From an uncultured Ruminococcus sp. (GTDB taxonomy: Bacteria; Bacillota; Clostridia; Oscillospirales; Acutalibacteraceae): a DNA stretch of 9,248 nt. This document shows, piece by piece, positions 1 through 6,414 of this stretch. Under the pieces are notes generated by a model, which worked only from the letters and a program-made list of their open reading frames with translations, searched no databases and was not told where the DNA came from. The translations under genes were made by a program, and so were the position numbers. The first letter of the stretch is position 1, and the number at the start of each line of letters is the position of its first letter. The stretch is from NCBI GenBank assembly GCA_902803125.1, contig CADCOZ010000220.1:1-9248 (forward strand). The letters are read 5' to 3'.

Positions 1-55
1 ATCATTATTTTTCTTTTAAAGAAAGTTGATTTCCGTGTATTCAGGAAAAAGGGGC

Positions 56-84
56 TTGACAAAAGAAGGGGAATGGTGTATAAT
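56..84 (+). promoter_or_regulatory. Sigma-A promoter of ylxM-ffh
   Basis: TTGACA at 56-61 and TATAAT at 79-84 are separated by exactly 17 bp, a perfect match to the housekeeping sigma-A consensus. Transcription should start near 91, about 50 nt ahead of ylxM. The strength fits constitutive high expression of the signal recognition particle genes. The 55 bp before it contain only AT-rich sequence with no gene start or end that I can identify. Confidence 0.88.
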
Positions 85-93
85 CGAGAAAGT

Positions 94-124
94 GTAAAGC
101 AGATAGCTTTACAGAAGTGCTTCT
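94..124 (+). other. Tandem stem-loops at the 5' end of the ylxM-ffh transcript
   Basis: A perfect 7-bp inverted repeat, GTAAAGC (94-100) and GCTTTAC (106-112) with a 5-nt loop, lies almost at the predicted transcription start. It is followed at once by AGAAGTGCTTCT (113-124), a short second palindrome. The ylxM Shine-Dalgarno sequence AGGGGG (128-133) stays outside both. There is no U-tract, so this is not a terminator. A 5' stabilising hairpin against mRNA decay is one inference; an operator is another. Confidence 0.4.
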
Positions 125-141
125 GACAGGGGGCGTGGCCG

Positions 142-507
142 ATGTCAAAGAATTTTCAGGTTTCGGAGCTGTTGGATTATTATGGCAATTTGCTGACGGA
201 TAAACAGCGGGAAACGGTGGAGTTTTACTATAACGATGACCTGTCGCTGGGAGAGATTGCAGAAAATACGGGGATATCCCGACAGGGTGTACGGGACAGT
301 ATTAAGCGTTCGGAAGCAGTGCTGTTTGAAGCAGAAGAAAAACTGGGACTGCTGAGAAAAAGCAAAGAACTGCAGGAATGTCTGGACAGCATCAGGAAGC
401 ATATTGATATAATTGACAACTTGAACATCAAGCGATACCGCTCGAATGATATCAACGAAAGTATAAAGGTAATCCTGTCGGAGCTGGCAAGGCTGCGGGA
501 AATGTAA
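142..507 (+). CDS. ylxM: YlxM/p13-like helix-turn-helix protein, SRP-associated
   Basis: A small 121-residue protein of the UPF0122 (YlxM/p13) family. Family members are encoded just before ffh in Firmicutes and have been linked to the signal recognition particle, where one is reported to modulate SRP GTPase activity. Residues about 14-61 carry the family signature: LLTDKQRETVEFYY, then a sigma-70 region 4-like helix-turn-helix (LSLGEIAENTGISRQGV, 34-50). The remainder (62-121) is charged and helical, probably coiled coil. The ATG has an AGGGGG ribosome binding site 8 nt upstream and follows the consensus promoter. ffh starts 21 nt after its stop, so the two genes form one unit. Length and motifs are normal for the family. 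The identification is secure; the exact molecular role is less certain. Confidence 0.92.
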   Translation: MSKNFQVSELLDYYGNLLTDKQRETVEFYYNDDLSLGEIAENTGISRQGVRDSIKRSEAVLFEAEEKLGLLRKSKELQECLDSIRKHIDIIDNLNIKRYRSNDINESIKVILSELARLREM

Positions 508-528
508 ACCGAAGTAAGGGGTGGCAAT

Positions 529-1917
529 ATGGCGTTTGAAGGATTGTCCGAAAAATTGAGTGCAGCGTTCAAACGGCTGCGCAATAAAGGCAAGCTGACC
601 GAAAGTGACGTTAAAAGCGCTATGAGAGAAGTGCGTATGGCACTGCTGGAGGCGGACGTTAACTACAAAGTCGCAAAGGATTTTACCGCCAAGGTAACAG
701 AAAGAGCTGTTGGTGCGGATGTCATGGAAAGCCTGACACCGGCTCAGATGGTCATTAAAATCGTCAATGAGGAACTGACGGCCTTGATGGGGTCGGAGGA
801 AACCCGCATCAGCTTTGCCAATAAGCCGCCAACCATTATCATGATGTGCGGCCTTCAGGGTTCCGGTAAGACAACCCATAGCGCAAAATTGGCCAAAATG
901 CTGAAAAAACAGGGACTCCGTCCGCTGTTGGTGGCCTGCGACATCTATCGTCCGGCGGCTATTGAACAGCTGAAGGTCGTTGGCGGTCAGGCGGGTGCGC
1001 CTGTGTTCGAAATGGGACAGGAGGATCCTGTGAAAATTGCCAAGGCTGCGGTGAAACACGCTAAAGACTATGGCCACGATGTGGTTATTCTCGATACGGC
1101 CGGCCGTCTGCATATTGACGAAAAGCTGATGGATGAATTGAAGAACATCAAAGCAGAAGTGCATCCGAACGAAATTCTGCTGGTGGTGGACTCTATGACC
1201 GGTCAGGATGCCGTGAATGTGGCGAAGGCCTTTGATGATATACTCGATATCAGCGGCGTTATTTTGACCAAACTCGACGGCGATACCAGAGGCGGTGCGG
1301 CTCTGTCCGTTAAGGCGGTGACCGGCAAGCCGATTAAATTTGCGGGTATCGGTGAAAAGCTGAATGACTTGGAAGTGTTCCATCCCGACCGTATGGCCTC
1401 CCGTATCTTGGGTATGGGCGACGTGCTGACGCTGATTGAAGATGCTGAAAGCCGCTTGGATCAGAGAAAAGCCGAAGAGATGGCACGGAAGTTCCAGCAG
1501 AATAAATTCGATATGAACGACCTGTATGAACAGATGCAGCAGATTAAAAAAATGGGTTCCATTAAGGGTATCCTCTCGAAGATTCCCGGCATTGGCAAAC
1601 AGGTGCGTGAAATGGATTTTGACGAGCGGCAGATGGACAGAATCGGTGCCATGATTCTGTCGATGACTCCCGAAGAACGTGCCAATCCCAAGATTATCAA
1701 TCCTTCCCGCAAAAAGCGTATTGCCGCCGGCAGCGGTATGCGGGTGGAAGATGTGAACGGCCTGATGAAGAAATTCGAGGAAATGCAGAAGTTCATGAAG
1801 GGCATGAACGCCAGAGATAAATACGGCCGCAGAAGAAAGCTGCCGGGCTTGGGCGGTATGCCGATGAATCAGGGACTGTTCCACGGTCAGGGCGATGGCA
1901 AACGCAAAAAATCGTGA
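529..1917 (+). CDS. ffh: Signal recognition particle GTPase Ffh (SRP54)
   Basis: Protein component of the signal recognition particle. It binds signal sequences of nascent membrane and secreted proteins, assembles on 4.5S/scRNA, and docks with the FtsY receptor at the membrane in a GTP-dependent cycle. At 462 residues it has the usual length and order: helical N domain (1 to about 90), G domain with P-loop GLQGSGKTT (108-116), DTAGR (189-193) and TKLDGDTRGGAAL (247-259, including the NKxD-like TKLD), then the methionine-rich M domain from about 325. The SRP-RNA binding signature INPSRKKRIAAGSG is at 390-403. Many Met residues follow (412-446), and the C-terminus is basic (KRKKS). The ATG is preceded by AAGGGGTGG at 516-524. 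It sits directly after ylxM, a standard Firmicutes arrangement. FtsY, often upstream, is not visible in the window. Confidence 0.98.
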   Translation: MAFEGLSEKLSAAFKRLRNKGKLTESDVKSAMREVRMALLEADVNYKVAKDFTAKVTERAVGADVMESLTPAQMVIKIVNEELTALMGSEETRISFANKPPTIIMMCGLQGSGKTTHSAKLAKMLKKQGLRPLLVACDIYRPAAIEQLKVVGGQAGAPVFEMGQEDPVKIAKAAVKHAKDYGHDVVILDTAGRLHIDEKLMDELKNIKAEVHPNEILLVVDSMTGQDAVNVAKAFDDILDISGVILTKLDGDTRGGAALSVKAVTGKPIKFAGIGEKLNDLEVFHPDRMASRILGMGDVLTLIEDAESRLDQRKAEEMARKFQQNKFDMNDLYEQMQQIKKMGSIKGILSKIPGIGKQVREMDFDERQMDRIGAMILSMTPEERANPKIINPSRKKRIAAGSGMRVEDVNGLMKKFEEMQKFMKGMNARDKYGRRRKLPGLGGMPMNQGLFHGQGDGKRKKS

Positions 1918-1975
1918 TTCTTTTTGTCTTTCATCCAATGTACTCAATACTATTGGTGAAAATATAAATTAAACT

Positions 1976-1997
1976 GACGGCGTGTATGCGCCATGTC
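1976..1997 (+). other. Possible stem-loop in the rpsP leader
   Basis: In the 101-bp gap between ffh and rpsP, GACGGCG (1976-1982) can pair with CGCC (1989-1992) and GTC (1995-1997) around a 2-nt bulge. It ends about 8 nt before the rpsP Shine-Dalgarno sequence. No T-tract follows and I see no good promoter in the gap, so rpsP may be read through from ffh. A leader regulatory hairpin is possible but weakly supported. Confidence 0.2.
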
Positions 1998-2018
1998 AAA
2001 TTGTTGGAGGTAAATTCA

Positions 2019-2261
2019 ATGGCAGTAAAAATCAGACTGCGCCGTGTTGGTGCAAAAAAGGCTCCCTTCTATCGTGTAGTAGTAGCAGATTCCAGATATC
2101 CCCGTGACGGCAGATTCATCGAGGAAATCGGTACCTACAATCCCCTGGCCGATCCGTCAGAGTTCAAAGTAGACGCTGACAAAGCAAAGCAGTGGATTGC
2201 CAACGGCGCACAGCCGACCGATACCGTGAAGGCTTTGCTGAAGAAGAACAACATTATCTGA
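2019..2261 (+). CDS. rpsP: 30S ribosomal protein S16
   Basis: An 80-residue ribosomal protein of the small subunit body, needed for early 30S assembly. The whole protein matches the S16 family: [20 protein letters not shown], then [22 protein letters not shown] and a C-terminal helix ending ALLKKNN. The start is set by GGAGG at 2006-2010, 8 nt before the ATG at 2019; a longer in-frame reading from 1986 would add eleven residues atypical for S16 and is rejected. khpA begins 21 nt after the stop with its own strong ribosome binding site, so the two are cotranscribed. This gene heads the conserved rpsP-khpA-rimM-trmD module. Confidence 0.98.
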   Translation: MAVKIRLRRVGAKKAPFYRVVVADSRYPRDGRFIEEIGTYNPLADPSEFKVDADKAKQWIANGAQPTDTVKALLKKNNII

Positions 2262-2282
2262 TGAACTTTTGCGGAGGATAGC

Positions 2283-2516
2283 ATGGAAGCATTATTGATC
2301 GCAATTGTTAAAGGTCTTGTCGGAAAGCCGGAGGACGTTTCTGTTACCGTTGACGAAAAGAATGAGGAAGGTATTATTGTGTACCATCTTCATGTGGCCG
2401 AAGAAGATATGGGCAGAGTCATCGGCAAGCAGGGACGTATTGCCAAAGCCATCCGTACCGTGATGAGAGCGGCGGCCGCCAGACAGGAAGAAAAGATTCA
2501 GGTGGAGATTGAGTAA
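2283..2516 (+). CDS. khpA: KH-domain RNA-binding protein KhpA (YlqC family)
   Basis: A 77-residue single KH domain of the UPF0109/YlqC/KhpA family. In Firmicutes these proteins bind RNA, often with the partner KhpB/EloR/Jag, and affect cell elongation, division and sRNA interactions. The RNA-binding GxxG loop is visible as IGKQGRIAKAIRTVM (47-61, with G48-K-Q-G51) between the predicted beta-alpha elements, and the protein ends with an acidic KIQVEIE strand. The length is normal for the family. GGAGG at 2273-2277 lies 5 nt before the ATG. Its place between rpsP and rimM is the usual one. The khpB partner is not in the window. Function beyond RNA binding is inferred from the family. Confidence 0.93.
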   Translation: MEALLIAIVKGLVGKPEDVSVTVDEKNEEGIIVYHLHVAEEDMGRVIGKQGRIAKAIRTVMRAAAARQEEKIQVEIE

Positions 2517-2545
2517 TCCGCAGGAACCACTGAACAAACAGCAGA

Positions 2546-2578
2546 GGAGAGGTCTGATCCGTTGGACTTCTCCTTTTT
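2546..2578 (+). terminator. Terminator-like hairpin between khpA and rimM
   Basis: GGAGAGGTC (2546-2554) pairs with GACTTCTCC (2565-2573) through nine base pairs, one of them G-U. Three further weak pairs close on the tetraloop TCCG, and TTTTT (2574-2578) follows directly. This has the form of an intrinsic terminator, yet it lies inside a conserved operon, 30 nt after khpA and 37 nt before rimM. Partial termination or a processing site would separate expression of rpsP-khpA from rimM-trmD. I see no convincing new promoter between it and rimM, so some read-through is expected. Confidence 0.6.
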
Positions 2579-2615
2579 CCATATACTCAGTGACAGCCAA
2601 CAGCGAGGTAAAAAC

Positions 2616-3125
2616 ATGAAAAAACAGTTTTTGGAAATCGGAAAAATTGTCGGTACACACGGCCTCAAGGGAGAGGTGCGGATTGATCCGTGGTGTGACA
2701 GTGCGGCGTTTTTGTGCCGTTTGAAGCGGCTGTATGAAGCAGACGGTACGGAGCGTTCGGTAATCAGTGCCAAGGCACATAAAAATATTGCTGTCGTTTT
2801 GTTCGAAGATATTCACAGTGTTGAAGAAGCGGACAGACTGCGGGGGCGGGTGGTGTATCTGAACCGTGATGATGTTCGTCTGCCCAAAGGCACCTTCTTT
2901 ATTCAGGATTTATTGGGTCTGCGGGTGGAAGATGCGGACAGCGGAACCGTTTACGGCACGTTGACGGAGGTGCTGAAAACGGGTGCCAATGATGTATACC
3001 AAGTGACTAAGGACGGACGGGACTATTATGTGCCGGTGATTCCCGATGTGGTTATAGAGAAGGATATTGACGGCGGTGTGGTGAAAATTCGTCCGCTGAA
3101 GGGGATTTTTGACGATGAGGATTGA
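2616..3125 (+). CDS. rimM: 16S rRNA processing / 30S maturation factor RimM
   Basis: A 169-residue ribosome maturation factor that acts on the 30S head, binding S19 and aiding processing of the 16S 3' domain. The N-terminal RimM barrel starts with the typical EIGKIVGTHGLKGEVRI (7-23). It includes HSVEEADRLRGRVVYLNRDD (67-86) and is followed by a linker and the C-terminal PRC-barrel (about 94-166) with FFIQDLLGLRV and YYVPVIPDVVIEKD, ending in IRPLKGIFDDED. The ATG at 2616 has GCGAGGTA 8 nt upstream. An in-frame TTG at 2562 would add 18 residues but lies inside the terminator-like hairpin and lacks a good ribosome binding site, so it is rejected. The 3' end overlaps trmD by 11 nt, implying translational coupling. 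Confidence 0.96.
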   Translation: MKKQFLEIGKIVGTHGLKGEVRIDPWCDSAAFLCRLKRLYEADGTERSVISAKAHKNIAVVLFEDIHSVEEADRLRGRVVYLNRDDVRLPKGTFFIQDLLGLRVEDADSGTVYGTLTEVLKTGANDVYQVTKDGRDYYVPVIPDVVIEKDIDGGVVKIRPLKGIFDDED

Positions 3126-3849
3126 TATTATCACCCTGTTTCCGGAGATGTGTGAAGCGGTGCTGAACGAGAGTATTATCGGCCGTGCCAGAGCCAAAGG
3201 AATTGTTGACCTGCGTTGTCACCAGCTGAGGGACTACGCCTTTGATAAGCACAAGCGGGTGGATGACAGCACCTATGGCGGCGGTATGGGAATGCTGATG
3301 AAGGCGGAACCGATTGCCCTATGCATTGAAGATCTGTGCGGACAGGTGTCCGACCGCCCGCATATCATTTATCTGTCACCGAAGGGAACCACCCTGACGC
3401 AGGAAAAGGTGCGTTCGCTGGCGGCCTATGACAATCTGGTGCTGCTGTGCGGGCATTATGAAGGGGTGGATCAGCGGGTGCTGGATACCTATATAGATGA
3501 AGAGCTGTCCATTGGGGATTATGTGCTGACCGGCGGAGAACTGCCGGCTTTGGTGCTGACGGACAGTATTTGCCGCATGATTCCGGGGGTGCTGTCGGAC
3601 GATTTATGCTTTGAGGAAGAAAGCCATTACAGCGGTCTGCTGGAATATCCTCAATACACCAAACCGGCGGTGTGGCGTGATCAGGCGGTGCCGGAGGTAC
3701 TGCTGAGCGGTCACCATGCCAACATTGAACGCTGGCGAAGAGAACAGGCTCTGCTCGAAACCGCCCGCCGCCGTCCGGATTTGTTGACAAAGGTGGCCTT
3801 GGACGAAAAGGATAGAAAGTTTTTGCGGGAAAAGGGCATATTAGAATAG
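3115..3849 (+). CDS. trmD: tRNA (guanine-N1)-methyltransferase TrmD
   Basis: Transfers methyl from S-adenosylmethionine to N1 of G37 next to the anticodon, which prevents +1 frameshifting. The protein is 244 residues, the normal length, and is a SPOUT trefoil-knot enzyme. Visible signatures include MRIDIITLFPEM (1-12), STYGGGMGMLM (52-62), YLSPKGTTLTQ (86-96) and the knot segments LCGHYEGVDQRV (111-122) and SIGDYVLTGGELPALVL (132-148). The C-terminal tRNA-binding part follows, with SHYSGLLEYPQYTKP and GHHANIERWRREQAL. The ATG at 3115 lies inside the end of rimM, with AAGGGG 10 nt upstream (3099-3104). In many Firmicutes rplS (ribosomal protein L19) follows; here a terminator follows instead. 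Confidence 0.97.
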   Translation: MRIDIITLFPEMCEAVLNESIIGRARAKGIVDLRCHQLRDYAFDKHKRVDDSTYGGGMGMLMKAEPIALCIEDLCGQVSDRPHIIYLSPKGTTLTQEKVRSLAAYDNLVLLCGHYEGVDQRVLDTYIDEELSIGDYVLTGGELPALVLTDSICRMIPGVLSDDLCFEEESHYSGLLEYPQYTKPAVWRDQAVPEVLLSGHHANIERWRREQALLETARRRPDLLTKVALDEKDRKFLREKGILE

Positions 3850-3879
3850 TTTATGTCATTTTAGTGCTATTATTAACAA

Positions 3880-3918
3880 AAATGTGAAAGGTGCTTTCTG
3901 TGTCACCCTTTTCATTTT
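3880..3918 (+). terminator. Intrinsic terminator after trmD
   Basis: GGTG (3890-3893) pairs with CACC (3904-3907). Below it the stem extends with GAAA against TTTT and AAATG against CATTT, each side carrying one bulged base (T3885, C3908). The distal strand runs into a T-rich stretch (CTTTTCATTTTAT). It lies 30 nt after the trmD stop, as expected for the end of the operon. The bulges and the interrupted T-tract make it moderate rather than strong. Confidence 0.55.
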
Positions 3919-4259
3919 ATGTTGAAAAAAGCAGTAAATTTCCGAACGGAAGGGCTTTTATCCGTAAAAAAGCGTACGATATGTGAAATAAAGTACTCCT
4001 TTTTGCTCTCGATCAGCAGGCTAAGCAAGCAAATTTATGAAAAGTACAAAACTTTTTCTTTCGATAAGGATTACTATTGTCAAAAATTAACAAATCCCTC
4101 TTAAATTGGTTCGAAACGAATGAAAATGCAGAGAATATTGCCGATTTTTATCAAAAAAATAGTAATAATTGGAAAGAAAATTCGGTACAAAAAACCGATT
4201 TATGCTTGATTAAGCATAATATTTTTCCACATTTATGTCAAGTTGCACAAAAATCTGCG
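3919..4259 (+). other. AT-rich intergenic stretch without a convincing gene
   Basis: This stretch is visibly richer in A and T than the genes on either side. It holds two small hairpins in tandem: TCGGT (4182-4186) with ACCGA (4194-4198), and ATGCTT (4202-4207) with AAGCAT (4212-4217), the second followed by AATATTTTT, like a weak terminator. TTCCG/CGGAA near 3950 is another short palindrome. A possible 89-residue reading frame runs 4077-4346 from a TTG with AAGGA 6 nt upstream. It resembles nothing I know and its 3' end covers the ptsH promoter, so I do not call it a gene. A small RNA or a decayed insertion remains possible. Confidence 0.4.
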
Positions 4260-4288
4260 TTGTTAAAAGATTTCAAATCGTATATAAA
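4260..4288 (+). promoter_or_regulatory. Possible upstream promoter of ptsH
   Basis: TTGTTA (4260-4265) and TATAAA (4283-4288) are separated by 17 bp, matching the sigma-A consensus at 4 of 6 and 5 of 6 positions. It lies about 50 bp upstream of the better promoter at 4309-4336, so ptsH may have tandem promoters. In AT-rich DNA such matches also arise by chance. Confidence 0.4.
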
Positions 4289-4308
4289 TCCAAACTTTTG
4301 TAAAACAG

Positions 4309-4336
4309 TTGATAAATGCTCAAATTATGCTATAAT
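4309..4336 (+). promoter_or_regulatory. Sigma-A promoter of ptsH
   Basis: TTGATA (4309-4314) and TATAAT (4331-4336) have a 16-bp spacer, and TGC directly before the -10 makes it an extended -10 promoter. The expected start is near 4343, giving a leader of about 80 nt. In that leader ATCACCGAA (4362-4370) can pair with TTTGGTTAT (4374-4382), with one mismatch and a 3-nt loop. AATATA/TATATT then precedes a run of Ts (about 4384-4406), just before the ribosome binding site. I see no clear CcpA (cre) box. Confidence 0.78.
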
Positions 4337-4423
4337 TGTAGTGTAACACGAGGCAGAAGGAATCACCGAATGCTTTGGTTATGAATATAAGGGGATATAT
4401 TTTTTTGATGAGGAGGAATTTTA

Positions 4424-4687
4424 ATGTTCGTCAAGGAAGTAATGGTTCAGAATCAGGTTGGTCTGCACGCTCGTCCGGCCACCTTCTTCATCCAGAAGGC
4501 TAATGAGTTCAAGTCTTCTATCTGGATTGAGAAGGAAGAGAGAAGAGTGAATGCCAAGAGTTTGCTCGGCGTTCTTTCTCTGGGTATTGTTGGCGGTACT
4601 ACTATTAAGGTAATGGCTGACGGTGCCGATGAAGAGGCCGCTGTTGAAAGCCTTGTCAAGCTGATCCAGTCCGGTTTTTCTGAATAA
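4424..4687 (+). CDS. ptsH: Phosphocarrier protein HPr of the PTS
   Basis: An 87-residue cytoplasmic phosphocarrier that passes phosphate from enzyme I (EI) to the sugar-specific EIIA components. The active-site signature VGLHARPAT contains His15, the residue phosphorylated by EI. The second signature, RRVNAKSLLGVLSLGI (40-55), holds Ser46, the target of HPr kinase in Firmicutes; P-Ser46-HPr is the CcpA corepressor. Having His15 excludes Crh, which lacks it. AGGAGG (4411-4416) lies 7 nt before the ATG. No ptsI follows: the gene has its own promoter and terminator, so it is monocistronic. Enzyme I and HPr kinase must be encoded elsewhere. Confidence 0.96.
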   Translation: MFVKEVMVQNQVGLHARPATFFIQKANEFKSSIWIEKEERRVNAKSLLGVLSLGIVGGTTIKVMADGADEEAAVESLVKLIQSGFSE

Positions 4688-4709
4688 TTATTTTGTTTTG
4701 TTGCGATGA

Positions 4710-4740
4710 GGCACCGCTGTGATGGCGGTGTCTTTTATGT
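4710..4740 (+). terminator. Intrinsic terminator of ptsH
   Basis: GGCACCGC (4710-4717) pairs with GCGGTGTC (4725-4732) in an 8-bp stem with one G-U pair and a 7-nt loop, followed by TTTTATGTTTTT. It lies 22 nt after the ptsH stop codon. Confidence 0.85.
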
Positions 4741-4768
4741 TTTTGAGAAGGTACTATGTATGAACCCG

Positions 4769-4814
4769 AAAAACCCCCTGCTGACGGTATAGAATCCATC
4801 GGCAGGGGGTTTTT
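4769..4814. terminator. Bidirectional terminator between ptsH and nfnB
   Basis: AAAAACCCCCTGC (4769-4781) and GCAGGGGGTTTTT (4802-4814) form a perfect 13-bp stem. The inner bases add TGAxGG/CCxTCG pairing around an 8-nt loop. Five Ts end the stem on the + strand and five end it on the - strand, so it can stop both ptsH read-through and the convergent nfnAB transcript. Confidence 0.8.
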
Positions 4815-5010
4815 GAAATGCATAATGTGTGAGAACAGGGGGCTGAATACTTTTTTCGCCCGAAAAAGTTAGCGAATTTTGAAAGGGGGTCTGGGGGAAA
4901 ACTTTTTTTCGCCAGAAAAAGTTTTCCCCCAGCGGGTTCCAAGGGCAGAGCCCTTGGTGGGGTGCAGGGGTAAAGCCCCTGCTGGGAGGTTTGGAGGGCA
5001 ACGCCCGCCA
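4815..5010. repeat. Cluster of GC-rich palindromes, likely a composite intergenic repeat
   Basis: At least five hairpins are packed end to end just past the nfnB stop codon: ACTTTTTTCG/CGAAAAAGT (4849-4869), a perfect 17-bp stem (4891-4907 with 4916-4932), CCAAGGGC/GCCCTTGG (4939-4957), GCAGGGG/CCCCTGC (4964-4982), and GGGC/GCCC (4996-5006). The purine-rich linkers (GGGTT, GGTGGGGT, GGGAGGTTTGGAG) and the small loops (AGA, TAAAG, AAC) are typical of dispersed REP/BIME-like elements in Clostridia intergenic regions. A related fragment occurs at the right edge of the window (9108-9248). No open reading frame of note lies here. Copy number elsewhere cannot be seen. Confidence 0.6.
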
Positions 5011-5011
5011 A

Positions 5012-6409
5012 CTATTTGGCGGTTATCCATTCGTGGATAGATTGGGCGGCGGCTTTGCCGGCTCCCATGGCAAGGATGACGGTGGCGGCTCCGGTGACGG
5101 CATCACCGCCGGCATAGACACCTTCACGGCTCGTTAAGCCGCTGTCGCCGTCTGTGACAATACAGCCGTGCTTGTTGACGGTCAGGCCGGGTGTGGTGGA
5201 GCGTATCAGGGGGTTGGGACTGGTGCCGATGGCCATAATCATGGTGTCAATGTCAAGAATGAATTCGCTGTTGGGTTTGACGACAGGACGGCGGCGGCCG
5301 CTTTCATCGGGTTCGCCCAGCTCCATTTCTACACATTTCAGTCCGCAGACCTCGCCTTGTTCGCTGCCCAGCACTTCCACGGGGTTGGATAAGGTGCGGA
5401 AGATAATGCCCTCTTCCTGTGCGTGTTCGACTTCCTCTTTACGAGCCGGCAGTTCGTCCATACTGCGGCGGTAGACAATAGAAACTTCTTCGGCTCCCAT
5501 CCGCATGGCAGAACGGGCGGCATCCATCGCCACGTTGCCGCCGCCGACGACCGCCACTTTTTTGCTGTGGCGAATCGGGGTTTTGCTGTTGGGCAAATAG
5601 GCTTTCATCAGGTTAATGCGGGTGAGGTACTCGTTGGCAGAATACACGCCCTTCAGGCTTTCGCCCGGAATATTCATGAAACGGGGCAGTCCGGCACCGC
5701 TTCCGATATAAACCGCTTCATAACCCATTTCAAACAGTTCATCAATGGTCAGTATCTTGCCGATGACCATATTCGTTTCAATGGTCACGCCAATGGCCTT
5801 GAGATTGTCAATTTCTTTCTGCACGATGATTTTCGGCAGACGGAATTCGGGAATTCCATAGACTAAAACGCCGCCGGCTACATGAAGGGCTTCATAGATG
5901 GTCACCTGATAGCCTAACTTGGCCAAGTCACCCGCCGCTGTCAGACCGCTGGGACCGGCACCGATAATAGCCACTTTGTGACCGTTGGGGGTCGGCACGG
6001 CGGGCTTTTCGGTACAGTGTTCACGGTGATAATCTGCTACAAAGCGTTCCAGCCGTCCAATGCCGACACTTTCGCCTTTTTTGCCTCGGACACATTGGCT
6101 TTCACACTGTCTTTCCTGCGGACAGACTCGGCCGCAGACAGCCGGCAGGGAACTGGACTGAGCGATAATCTGATACGCCCCTTCCATATCTTCATTGGCG
6201 ATTCTTTCAATAAAGGCGGGAATATTGATGGACACCGGACAGGCGGTTGTACAGGGTTTGGTCGGACAGTTCAAACAGCGTTTGGCTTCCTCCACGGCCA
6301 TTTCGTAAGTATAGCCCAAAGCGACTTCCTCAAAGTTGTGTCTGCGGACAGACGGATCCTGCACCGGCATCGGACAGCGGTGCGGATTCATATTTCTTTG
6401 TACAGCCAT
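5012..6409 (-). CDS. nfnB: NfnB, large subunit of NADH-dependent reduced ferredoxin:NADP+ oxidoreductase (GltD-like)
   Basis: A 465-residue flavoprotein of the glutamate synthase small-subunit family. Next to nfnA it is best read as NfnB, which carries the bifurcating FAD, binds NADP(H) and exchanges electrons with ferredoxin. The N-terminal iron-sulfur domain has C45-x2-C48-x4-C53-x3-C57 and C92-x3-C96-x5-C102-x3-C106, enough for two [4Fe-4S] clusters. The FAD Rossmann motif VAIIGAGPSGLTAAGDLAKL spans 146-165. The NADP Rossmann motif VAVVGGGNVAMDAARSA (285-301) leads to VYRR, and GVYAGGDAVTGAATVILAMG (430-449) closes the FAD site. GGAGG (6424-6420) lies 10 nt before the ATG at 6409. A TTG at 6418, overlapping the nfnA stop, is only 1 nt from this ribosome binding site and is rejected. 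Without nfnA one would call it a GltA-type NADPH-dependent glutamate synthase; no gltB-like large subunit is present. Confidence 0.9.
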   Translation of the reverse strand: MAVQRNMNPHRCPMPVQDPSVRRHNFEEVALGYTYEMAVEEAKRCLNCPTKPCTTACPVSINIPAFIERIANEDMEGAYQIIAQSSSLPAVCGRVCPQERQCESQCVRGKKGESVGIGRLERFVADYHREHCTEKPAVPTPNGHKVAIIGAGPSGLTAAGDLAKLGYQVTIYEALHVAGGVLVYGIPEFRLPKIIVQKEIDNLKAIGVTIETNMVIGKILTIDELFEMGYEAVYIGSGAGLPRFMNIPGESLKGVYSANEYLTRINLMKAYLPNSKTPIRHSKKVAVVGGGNVAMDAARSAMRMGAEEVSIVYRRSMDELPARKEEVEHAQEEGIIFRTLSNPVEVLGSEQGEVCGLKCVEMELGEPDESGRRRPVVKPNSEFILDIDTMIMAIGTSPNPLIRSTTPGLTVNKHGCIVTDGDSGLTSREGVYAGGDAVTGAATVILAMGAGKAAAQSIHEWITAK

Positions 6410-6414
6410 GTGGT

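Noticed and set aside
1..55. TTTCTTTTAAAGAAA palindrome near the left edge as a terminator of an upstream gene
   Set aside because: The stem is AT-only and not followed by a T-tract on the plus strand; nothing upstream can be seen to judge it.
145..1947. 600-codon open frame on the minus strand across ylxM and ffh
   Set aside because: It is the antisense shadow of ffh. Its translation is His/Gln/Phe-rich and resembles no protein, while the plus strand encodes unmistakable Ffh.
3919..4104. 61-codon frame after trmD
   Set aside because: Starts inside the T-rich end of the trmD terminator and has no ribosome binding site.
4077..4346. 89-codon TTG-start frame with AAGGA 6 nt upstream
   Set aside because: No recognisable similarity, very AT-rich, contains hairpins, and its end covers the ptsH -35 and -10 elements. 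Kept only as a note in the intergenic entry.
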